Below, piece by piece: positions 1-5,401 of a DNA stretch of 6,832 nucleotides. Position 1 is the stretch's first letter. Each line of letters begins with the position of its first letter. Under the pieces are notes generated by a model, which did no database searches, had not been told where the DNA came from, and saw only the letters and a list, made by a program, of their open reading frames with translations. The stretch comes from CAZPQN01 sp964588795 (GTDB lineage Bacteria > Fidelibacterota > UBA2242), in assembly GCA_964588795.1 (NCBI GenBank), contig CAZPQN010000057.1, positions 1-6,832 of the forward strand, in the 5' to 3' direction. Made by a program: the position numbers and the translations under genes.

Positions 1-661
1 GGCTCCGGCTTTTAAGGCCGTAACCACCCAGGGCGAAATTAACTTTCCACAGGATTACTCGGGAAGCTGGGTGATTTTATTCAGCCATCCGGCCGATTTT
101 ACACCGGTCTGCACTTCTGAATTTATGACCTTCGCTACAATGGAGGAGCAATTCGCTAAAGTGAATTGTAAACTCGTCGGCCTCTCGGTCGATGGCCTGT
201 ACAGCCATATCGCCTGGCTGCGCACCATCAAGGAGAAAATTGATTACAAAGGTATGAAAAATGTCGAGGTTAAATTCCCGCTGATCGAAGATATCACTAT
301 GGAAGTTGCTTCCAAGTACGGCATGATTCAGCCGGGTGAAAGCAATACCAAAGCCGTGCGCGCCGTATTCGTGATCGATCCCAAAGGCATTATTCGTACG
401 ATCATTTACTATCCGTTGAGTCTGGGACGGAATTTCGACGAATTACTGCGGGTGGTAATCGCTCTGCAGATTGCCGATGCTTTCAATGTTGCTACTCCGG
501 CGGACTGGCGTCCCGGTGATGATGTCATCGTTCCGACGGCCGGCTCCTGCGGCGTCGCCAAAGAGCGCATGGAAAGCAAAGAAGGCATTAAGTGTCTGGA
601 CTGGTTCTTCTGTCTGAAAAAGATTGCGAAGGAAGAGGTCTGGAAAGCCATTACCAAGTAG
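1..661 (+). CDS. Peroxiredoxin, Prx6/archaeal-type (5' partial)
   Basis: Thiol peroxidase that reduces H2O2 and organic peroxides in the cytoplasm. The reading frame is open from base 2 (APAFKAVTTQGEINFP...), so the true start lies before the window; about ten residues are probably missing, since the peroxidatic Cys of this family sits near position 45-50 and is visible residue 37 here. That Cys lies in the classic DFTPVCTSEF motif. A C-terminal extension typical of the Prx6 group follows the thioredoxin fold, with PTAGSCG (visible Cys183) and KCLDWFFC, a C-x5-C pair at visible residues 198 and 204. This resembles the paired C-terminal cysteines of the Aeropyrum pernix enzyme, which suggests a resolving Cys rather than a strict 1-Cys mechanism (inference). 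It ends in TAG. A 73-base spacer separates it from the next gene, so co-transcription is possible but not shown. The family call is firm; physiological substrate and reductant are unknown. Confidence 0.95.
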   Translation, partial: APAFKAVTTQGEINFPQDYSGSWVILFSHPADFTPVCTSEFMTFATMEEQFAKVNCKLVGLSVDGLYSHIAWLRTIKEKIDYKGMKNVEVKFPLIEDITMEVASKYGMIQPGESNTKAVRAVFVIDPKGIIRTIIYYPLSLGRNFDELLRVVIALQIADAFNVATPADWRPGDDVIVPTAGSCGVAKERMESKEGIKCLDWFFCLKKIAKEEVWKAITK

Positions 662-685
662 TTGGTATAGCGTTTTTTATCGTAT

Positions 686-716
686 GGTTGCGTGGGCTTT
701 ATCATCTCGCGCAACC
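686..716 (+). repeat. Inverted repeat in the peroxiredoxin/NifX spacer
   Basis: GGTTGCG at 686-692 pairs perfectly with CGCAACC at 710-716. A T-G wobble and a G-C pair (693-694 with 708-709) extend the stem to nine pairs around a loop of about 13 bases. It sits just upstream of the ribosome binding site of the next gene. No T-run follows the stem (a T6 run lies before it, at 673-678), so it is not a standard intrinsic terminator. It may be an operator, an attenuating hairpin, or a weak or factor-dependent terminator. Confidence 0.4.
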
Positions 717-722
717 TGAATT

Positions 723-729
723 AAAGGGG
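723..729 (+). promoter_or_regulatory. Ribosome binding site fixing the start at 735
   Basis: AAAGGGG lies five bases before ATG at 735. A GTG at 729 in the same frame overlaps this Shine-Dalgarno stretch and so cannot use it. The ATG also begins MKIALTT, the usual first residues of the NifX/MTH1175 family, so 735 is the chosen start. Confidence 0.7.
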
Positions 730-734
730 TGTTT

Positions 735-1097
735 ATGAAAATAGCATTGACAACTTCAGGCAATGATCTGAATGCGCCGCTTGATAATCGTTTCGGGCGG
801 GCGGCGAAGTTCCTGATTTACGACCTTGAAACCGATACGTTTGTGACAATTGATAACCAGCAAAACCTGAATGCCGCGCAGGGCGCCGGAATCCAATCGG
901 CTGAGACCGTAGTCCGAAGCGGCGCCAAAGCGTTGGTCACGGCCCACTGCGGACCTAAGGCTTTTCGGGTTTTACAATCTGCCGGTGTAAAGATTTATAC
1001 CACAAGCACGGCAACCGTAGCGGAAGCCCTGGCCGATTATCGAACCGGCAAACTTAGCGAATCCCGGAGCGAAGACGTCGCCGGGCACTGGGTATGA
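735..1097 (+). CDS. NifX/MTH1175-family protein (dinitrogenase Fe-Mo cofactor biosynthesis domain), copy 1
   Basis: Small (120 aa) single-domain protein of the NifX/NafY/MTH1175 family. Its members have an RNase H-like fold and bind iron, molybdenum or mixed metal clusters, including the 'orange protein' of sulfate reducers. Visible features are the MKIAL first strand, DNRFGRA (residues 17-23), GAGIQSAETVV (50-60) and GPKAFRVLQSAGVKIY (73-88), then an acidic helix and GKL near the end. It has one Cys (72, AHCGPKA). It lacks the HFGHC and GGMG motifs found in the second copy at 6318, so the two are distinct subfamilies rather than a recent duplication. Nothing in the window indicates nitrogenase; the family name reflects the domain only. 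It is the first gene of the operon, with its own strong ribosome binding site, and its TGA overlaps the next ATG (ATGA at 1094-1097). The metal or cluster bound is unknown. Confidence 0.9.
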   Translation: MKIALTTSGNDLNAPLDNRFGRAAKFLIYDLETDTFVTIDNQQNLNAAQGAGIQSAETVVRSGAKALVTAHCGPKAFRVLQSAGVKIYTTSTATVAEALADYRTGKLSESRSEDVAGHWV

Positions 1098-1579
1098 GAA
1101 TCGAGCCGGTTTCACTGCGGCCGATTGGTATAATTCACAGCCAATATAAAAACGCGGAAAGGGTACCCATTCAACCGGTTTATGCTGAAAATTGTCCGGC
1201 GCAGATCGAAATTTTTCCGGAGTTTGCCGACGGATTACGCGATCTGGACGGATTCTCGCATATTTATCTGATCTATTATTTTCATCAGGCGGGCGCGGCC
1301 AGATTGCTGGTCAAGCCTTTTCTACAGGACGTCGAACACGGAGTGTTTGCCACCCGGGCCCCCAGCCGTCCCAATGCCATCGGCCAGAGCATCGTCAAAC
1401 TCGTCCGGCGCGACGGAAATATTTTGCATATTAAAGGAACGGATATTTTAGACGGCACGCCTCTACTCGACATTAAGCCGTATATAAAGCGCTTCGACCG
1501 GATCGACAGCGAACGCGACGGCTGGCAGGATGAAGTGGATGATGCAACCGCATGGAAGAAAGGTCAGCGCACATTGTGA
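1094..1579 (+). CDS. trmO: TrmO-like SAM-dependent tRNA methyltransferase (TsaA/YaeB domain)
   Basis: Member of the TrmO (TsaA, YaeB) beta-barrel methyltransferase family. Characterised members use SAM to N6-methylate threonylcarbamoyladenosine at tRNA position 37. Family motifs are clear: PIGIIHSQY (residues 10-18), DGFSHIYLIYYFH (52-64) and GVFATRAPSRPNAIGQSIV (83-101), the last being the SAM-binding signature. At 161 aa it is the short form: it has the catalytic barrel but lacks the C-terminal domain of the E. coli enzyme (about 235 aa). Short forms are frequent in archaea and anaerobes, where they often sit next to metal-related genes and their substrate is unproven. The ATG overlaps the preceding stop by four bases (ATGA), implying translational coupling. 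The 3' end overlaps the next gene. Fold and family are near certain; the exact substrate in this organism is inference. Confidence 0.92.
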   Translation: MRIEPVSLRPIGIIHSQYKNAERVPIQPVYAENCPAQIEIFPEFADGLRDLDGFSHIYLIYYFHQAGAARLLVKPFLQDVEHGVFATRAPSRPNAIGQSIVKLVRRDGNILHIKGTDILDGTPLLDIKPYIKRFDRIDSERDGWQDEVDDATAWKKGQRTL

Positions 1580-2457
1580 AAACCTATCTGGACTGTATTC
1601 CCTGTTTTGTTCAGCAGGCTTTGATGGCGGCGCGGCATGTCTCCGGCGATCCGGAAGTTCAAAAACAAATTGTGCAGGAAGTGTTGGCGCGCATCGGCGC
1701 CATTAATTTCAATACTTCACCGCCCCTGATGGGACAGTTTTTTCACCGGCGCCTGCGAGAGATTACCGGCATCCGGGATCTTTATCAGGCTGAAAAGGAA
1801 AAACAGAACCGGCTGGCTCTGAATTTATTGCCTGATTTGAAAACGCGAATTGATACGGCTAAAGATCCGCTTTTATTGGCGGTGCGCCTGGCAATCGCCG
1901 GAAATATTATCGATCTCGGCGCCAACGGTAATTTAACGGTTGCGGCTGTACAGGATGCGGTCAATCAGGCCCTGACCGAACCGCTCGTTGGCGAATGGGA
2001 GGAATTCCGTCAGGCGCTTGGCAAAGCCCGGAATATTCTTTATCTGGCTGACAATGCCGGTGAAATTGCTTTTGATCGTCTGTTGATCGAGCAGATTTCA
2101 CCCGCGCGTGTCACGTTGGTAGTGCGCGGCGCGCCGGTTATTAACGATGCAACTATTTTGGACGCCCGCGCCGTCGGATTGCACGAAATTGTAAAAATTA
2201 TCGACAACGGTTCGGATGCTCCCGGCACGGTTTTGAACGATTGCAATCCGGAATTTGTAAGGCGTTTTGCAGCAGCTGACTTAATTATTGCCAAAGGCCA
2301 GGGTAATTACGAAACGCTCAGCGACGAGTCGCGCACTATCTTTTTTCTCTTCAAAGTCAAGTGCCCGGTAATCGCGGCGCATATTGGCCAGCCGCTTGGA
2401 ACTCAAATCCTGCTGAAATCCGGAGCGATTCCGCCAGAAAACGGGAGCTACCGATGA
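1576..2457 (+). CDS. DUF89/ARMT1-like metal-dependent phosphatase
   Basis: Member of the DUF89 family. Characterised members are metal-dependent 'damage-control' phosphatases acting on sugar or metabolite phosphates; the human relative is ARMT1. The protein (293 aa) opens with the CxxC-bearing start typical of prokaryotic members, KTYLDCIPCF (Cys7, Cys10). It then shows AIAGNIIDLGANG (about 106-118), YLADNAGEIAFD (about 156-167), VVRGAPVINDA (about 182-192) and IIAKGQGNYETLS (about 237-249). The Asp/Asn residues of DNAGE and IND are expected metal ligands by family knowledge. I chose GTG at 1576 because it gives the family-typical N terminus and a four-base GTGA overlap with the trmO stop, like the upstream junction. 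An in-frame ATG at 1552 would add eight unsupported residues, though a purine stretch at 1554-1563 leaves some doubt. Its substrate is not known. Confidence 0.87.
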   Translation: MKTYLDCIPCFVQQALMAARHVSGDPEVQKQIVQEVLARIGAINFNTSPPLMGQFFHRRLREITGIRDLYQAEKEKQNRLALNLLPDLKTRIDTAKDPLLLAVRLAIAGNIIDLGANGNLTVAAVQDAVNQALTEPLVGEWEEFRQALGKARNILYLADNAGEIAFDRLLIEQISPARVTLVVRGAPVINDATILDARAVGLHEIVKIIDNGSDAPGTVLNDCNPEFVRRFAAADLIIAKGQGNYETLSDESRTIFFLFKVKCPVIAAHIGQPLGTQILLKSGAIPPENGSYR

Positions 2458-3320
2458 TCATCGCAATTGCATCCGGCAAAGGCGGCACCGGCAAGACCAC
2501 CATCGCCGTAAACCTGGCCCGCGCTCTGGATACTGATGTACAACTTTTAGATTGCGATGTCGAGGAACCGAATGTGCAGTTGTTTTTAAAAGGGACGCCG
2601 GTCGGGCAGGAAGTTGCCTCCATTCCGGTTCCCCAGGTGAATGAAGCCCTATGCGATGGTTGCGGCGAATGCAGCCGTTTTTGTGAATATCATGCGATTG
2701 TCTCTTACGGAAGCAAGCCGCTGGTTTTTCCGGAAATGTGCCATGGTTGCGGCGGATGCCTGCAAGTCTGTCAGCGCCAGGCAATCCGTGAAAGCGACTA
2801 TCGCATCGGCACAGTCGAGACTTTTCAGTCGGGTAAAATCACCCTGATCCAGGGCAAATTAGATGTCGGCGCGACTATGGCGCCGCCGTTAATCCGGACT
2901 GTTAAAAGAAAAATAGATTATAAAATTCCAGTGATTCTAGATGCGCCGCCGGGAACTTCTTGTCCGGTGATAACGACGATCAGAGCAGCGGATTTTGTCG
3001 CGCTGGTAACCGAGCCGACGCCATTCGGATTGAACGACCTGAAACTCGCCGTCGCAACGGTCAGGGAGTTGAAAATTCCTTTTGGCGTTATCATCAACCG
3101 CGCCGGAAGCGGTGACGATCGGGTGAATTCGTATTGCAGCGCGGAACAAATCCCGGTTTTACTGGAAATTCCGGACGATCGACGAATTGCCGAGGCCTAC
3201 TCCAGGGGAGAATTAATTATCGCGGCTTTGCCGGAATACCGCACTCTTTTCGAAAAACTTTTATTAACAATCTCTGGAAAAATATTAATTAACCCACCGC
3301 CGCCGATTCAGGAGAAATAG
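2454..3320 (+). CDS. MinD-superfamily ATPase with inserted 2[4Fe-4S] ferredoxin domain, copy 1
   Basis: Cytoplasmic P-loop ATPase of the SIMIBI/MinD class (288 aa) with a bacterial ferredoxin inserted in the fold. The deviant Walker A SGKGGTGKTT occupies residues 7-16, with the signature Lys9 and P-loop Lys14; LLDCDVEEPN follows (31-40). Two cluster motifs come next: C67-x2-C70-x2-C73-x3-C77 and C96-x2-C99-x2-C102-x3-C106. The ATPase fold resumes with VILDAPPGTSCPVI, the switch/Walker B region. The usual Pro after the fourth Cys is replaced by Glu78 and Gln107. Homologues are ORP-complex components in Desulfovibrio and are widespread in anaerobes; a role in cluster handling or ATP-coupled protein partnering is inferred. 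ATG at 2454 overlaps the DUF89 stop (ATGA) and has GGGAG at 2443-2447. A longer frame starting at 2361 lies inside DUF89 and is rejected as the start. The gene ends one base into the next. Confidence 0.93.
   Translation: MIIAIASGKGGTGKTTIAVNLARALDTDVQLLDCDVEEPNVQLFLKGTPVGQEVASIPVPQVNEALCDGCGECSRFCEYHAIVSYGSKPLVFPEMCHGCGGCLQVCQRQAIRESDYRIGTVETFQSGKITLIQGKLDVGATMAPPLIRTVKRKIDYKIPVILDAPPGTSCPVITTIRAADFVALVTEPTPFGLNDLKLAVATVRELKIPFGVIINRAGSGDDRVNSYCSAEQIPVLLEIPDDRRIAEAYSRGELIIAALPEYRTLFEKLLLTISGKILINPPPPIQEK
3310..3315 (+). promoter_or_regulatory. Ribosome binding site for the GTG start at 3320
   Basis: AGGAGA ends four bases before GTG at 3320. It supports this non-ATG start, which overlaps the preceding TAG by one base (TAGTG). 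Confidence 0.6.
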
Positions 3321-3947
3321 TGCCAAAACCAATCAGTTTAATAGAACGGAAGGAAGCATTCAATGCGCGTACCGCCCAATACCTGCGTCTGGGCTATGAC
3401 CGCTTTGCGGCATCCGATTTCATAATCGCCGCCGGCGGAAACCTGTTTGGTCCGGCGCTGGATATCGGTACCGGTAAGGGGCTTACGGCCATGGCGCTGG
3501 CGAAAAAAGGGTTGGACGTGATTTCTGTCGATATTGACGCCGATGAACAGGCCTTTGCGTTGTTTTTAACCCGGGAAGCAGGCTTGGATCACCGGATAAA
3601 ATTCAAATGTCAAAGTGCCTCTGAATTGCCTTATCCTGATAGTTATTTTGGATGTGTCGTTCTATCGGATATACTGCATCATCTGGAGGATGCGGCTCCG
3701 GTGCTTAAAGAGGCCGCCCGGGTTCTGGCGCCGCAGGGGATTATGATTATTGCGGATTTCTCGGCGGATGGTTTCGAGATCGTGGCGCGCTTACATCGTG
3801 AAGATGGGCATTTTCATGCAGTCAGCGGAGAAACTCCGGAAACGGCCGCGAAATTTTTTAAATGCAAGAGGATTTGAGATAAAAAAGCGTCTGAGCGGTC
3901 ACATGCAGGAGATTATCGTTTTAACCCGAAAAGGGGACAGGCAATAA
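3320..3947 (+). CDS. Class I SAM-dependent methyltransferase, frameshifted near the 3' end
   Basis: Small Rossmann-fold methyltransferase of the methyltransferase-11/25 type; its substrate cannot be told from sequence. Motif I is ALDIGTGKG (residues 46-54), the acidic ribose-binding residue is in VISVDID (Asp71), and the later motifs are VVLSDILHHLED and ARVLAPQGIMIIADF. The start is GTG at 3320 with AGGAGA upstream. The frame used from 3320 ends at TGA 3875-3877, giving 185 aa and losing the final strands. The +1 frame continues without a stop to TAA 3945-3947 and encodes the missing end (LNARGFEIKKRLSGHMQEII), typical of this family's last two beta strands. Removing one T from the T6 run at 3854-3859 joins the frames as AKFLNARGFEI, giving about 208 aa. 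A base error, a true mutation or slippage are all possible. It abuts the radical SAM gene with no spacer, which argues that the intact gene ends at 3947. Confidence 0.85.
3854..3859 (+). other. T6 homopolymer at the frameshift point in the methyltransferase gene
   Basis: The codons read AAA TTT TTT AAA here and run to an early TGA at 3875. With five Ts instead of six, the frame becomes AAA TTT TTA AAT and continues in the frame that encodes the expected C terminus. A homopolymer is where sequencing and polymerase slippage errors concentrate. The exact base is inferred; the shift must occur before 3875. Confidence 0.6.
3931..3941 (+). promoter_or_regulatory. Ribosome binding site for the TTG start at 3948
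   Basis: AAGGGGACAGG precedes TTG at 3948, with AGG six bases away and GGGG eleven bases away. No other start codon lies between the upstream TAA (3945-3947) and the conserved YAFGPVPSRR region in this frame, so TTG is the only start that keeps the full family N terminus. Confidence 0.55.
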
Positions 3948-4940
3948 TTGAAGAGCAATGATTGCCAATATGCCTTTGGACCAGTGCCCTCGCGGCGACT
4001 GGGTAAAAGTCTCGGAATCAACAATATTCCCGCCAAGGTCTGCACTTATGCCTGTATCTATTGTCAGGTTGGTAAAACGAACAGAATGCCGGTAGAGCGT
4101 CAGGTTTTTTATGAACCGGATGACATATTCGCGAGCGTTGAGAATCTTCTAGAAAAAGCCAGCCACAAGGGCGAACAGGTTGATTTTCTGACCTTTGTGA
4201 CGGATGGAGAACCTACGCTGGATCGCAATCTCGGTCGCGAAATCGGTTTGTTGAAAAGGCTGGGAATTCCGATTGGTGTAATTTCCAATAGTTCCCTGAT
4301 CGGGCGCTCAGATGTGAGGGAAGAACTGAGTGAAGCCGACTGGGTTTCGCTGAAAATTGACGCAGTCGAAGAGCCGTTCTGGCGCCGCATCAATTGTCCC
4401 AACCGGGCGCTTAATCTTCAGCAAATTATGGATGGTATACGGGAATTCGCCGCAGACTTTCAGGGTCAACTGGCAACTGAAACTATGCTGATCCGCGCTC
4501 AAAATGATAGTTATGAGCAGATCGAAAAGTTGGTGGAATTTGTCGCGCAATTGTCCGATATCGCCGCCTATCTTTCCGTCCCTATTCGCCCGCCGGCTCA
4601 AAAATGGGTATTACCTCCGACCGAAGAGATGCTGATTCAGGCTTATCAAATTTTCAGTTTAAAGATTCCAAATGTGAAGATGAATATTGGCAATGAAGGC
4701 AATGCCTTCGGCTTTAGCGGAAACGTGGAAGCGGATTTGTTGAATATTACCGCCGTCCATCCGATGCGTGCGGAAGCAGTGGCCGAATTATTGCGTAAAG
4801 CGAAATCCGACTGGACGGTCGTAGAGCATTTAATTGAAAAAGAATTGTTAGTCAAAAAAGAATATCAGGGAAAGACGTTTTACGCTCGTCGCTCTTATGT
4901 GCCGAGCAAAGCGATTGATCCTATTGAAGAAATAAATTAA
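3948..4940 (+). CDS. Radical SAM protein, COG0731 (wyosine-synthase-like) family
   Basis: Radical SAM enzyme (330 aa) that should carry one [4Fe-4S] cluster and cleave SAM. The N terminus YAFGPVPSRRLGKSLGIN (8-25) is the family hallmark, followed by C32-x3-C36-x2-C39 in VCTYACIYCQVG. FVTDGEPTL (83-91) carries the GE motif for SAM amino-group binding, and VISNSSLI (111-118) follows on a later barrel strand. After the barrel, residues from about 269 (AVHPMRAEAVAELL...LVKKEYQGKTFYARR) look like a winged helix, common in this family's bacterial members. COG0731 is named after archaeal TYW1, which makes imG-14 at tRNA-Phe position 37, but bacteria are not known to make wyosine. The substrate is therefore unknown, and the family label should not be copied as function. 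The TTG start directly abuts the corrected methyltransferase stop; the TAA overlaps the next ATG by one base (TAATG). Confidence 0.92.
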   Translation: MKSNDCQYAFGPVPSRRLGKSLGINNIPAKVCTYACIYCQVGKTNRMPVERQVFYEPDDIFASVENLLEKASHKGEQVDFLTFVTDGEPTLDRNLGREIGLLKRLGIPIGVISNSSLIGRSDVREELSEADWVSLKIDAVEEPFWRRINCPNRALNLQQIMDGIREFAADFQGQLATETMLIRAQNDSYEQIEKLVEFVAQLSDIAAYLSVPIRPPAQKWVLPPTEEMLIQAYQIFSLKIPNVKMNIGNEGNAFGFSGNVEADLLNITAVHPMRAEAVAELLRKAKSDWTVVEHLIEKELLVKKEYQGKTFYARRSYVPSKAIDPIEEIN

Positions 4941-5301
4941 TGAAAGAACTGGTAATTATCAGCGGGAAAGGCGGAACCGGCAAGACCAGCATTGCGGCTT
5001 CGCTGGCGGTTTTAGCCAGAAAAGCGGTGGTGGCCGATTGCGACGTGGACGCCGCCGATTTACATCTGGTGCTTTCGCCGCAGGTTAAGGAGCGTCATGA
5101 ATTTTATGCCGGACGGGAAGCCATTATCCGTCAGGCGGATTGTATCGCTTGTGGCGACTGCCTGGCGCATTGTCGCTTCGAGGCAATCCTAACCCGCCGG
5201 GAAACGGCGACTGAAACTAAATTCTTCGTCGATCCGATTGCCTGCGAAGGATGCGGCGTCTGCGTACGGTTTTGCCCGGTGAAAGCGATTGATTTTCCGG
5301 A
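4940..5301 (+). CDS. MinD-superfamily ATPase with inserted ferredoxin domain, copy 2 (3' lost in the assembly gap)
   Basis: First 120 codons of a second ferredoxin-MinD ATPase. The deviant Walker A SGKGGTGKTS occupies residues 8-17 (signature Lys10, P-loop Lys15). VVADCDVDAADLH (30-42) follows, then C68-x2-C71-x2-C74-x3-C78 and C102-x2-C105-x2-C108-x3-C112-Pro. Layout and spacing match copy 1 at 2454, so the two are paralogues that probably work as a pair. Unlike copy 1, the second cluster motif keeps its Pro. The ATPase half after the ferredoxin (switch/Walker B and C-terminal helices) is missing because the sequence runs into Ns. By comparison with the 288-aa copy 1, about 168 codons are unseen. 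ATG at 4940 overlaps the radical SAM stop by one base; no strong Shine-Dalgarno is seen, suggesting coupling. The open frame across the Ns must not be read as a fusion with the Mrp protein. Confidence 0.92.
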
Positions 5302-5401
5302 NNNNNNNNNNNNNNNNNNNNNNNNNNNNNNNNNNNNNNNNNNNNNNNNNNNNNNNNNNNNNNNNNNNNNNNNNNNNNNNNNNNNNNNNNNNNNNNNNNN
5401 N
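5302..5401. other. Assembly gap, 100 Ns of nominal length
   Basis: Exactly 100 Ns, the conventional placeholder for a scaffold gap of unknown size. The left flank is mid-way through a MinD-ferredoxin gene and the right flank is near the start of an Mrp gene. If MinD copy 2 is as long as copy 1, at least about 500 bases are missing plus the Mrp start. The gap could also hide a further small gene. Confidence 0.97.

Noticed and set aside
409..714. Minus-strand open frame over the peroxiredoxin end
   Set aside because: It is antisense to a clear peroxiredoxin and has no recognisable domain or ribosome binding site.
735..1097. Nitrogen fixation (nif) assignment from the NifX-type domains
   Set aside because: No nifHDK, nifB, nifE or nifN is present, and this domain is common in non-fixing anaerobes beside MinD/Mrp ATPases.
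1552..1578. ATG at 1552 as start of the DUF89 protein
   Set aside because: It adds eight residues outside the family's usual N terminus; GTG at 1576 gives the standard start and a GTGA overlap like the neighbouring junction.
3750..3947. Separate small gene in the +1 frame starting at 3750
   Set aside because: Only its last part resembles protein, and that is the missing C terminus of the methyltransferase; the upstream portion is an out-of-frame reading of the same gene.
3948..4940. True wyosine (imG-14) synthase
   Set aside because: Only family-level similarity is visible; bacteria are not known to make wyosine, so the substrate is left open.
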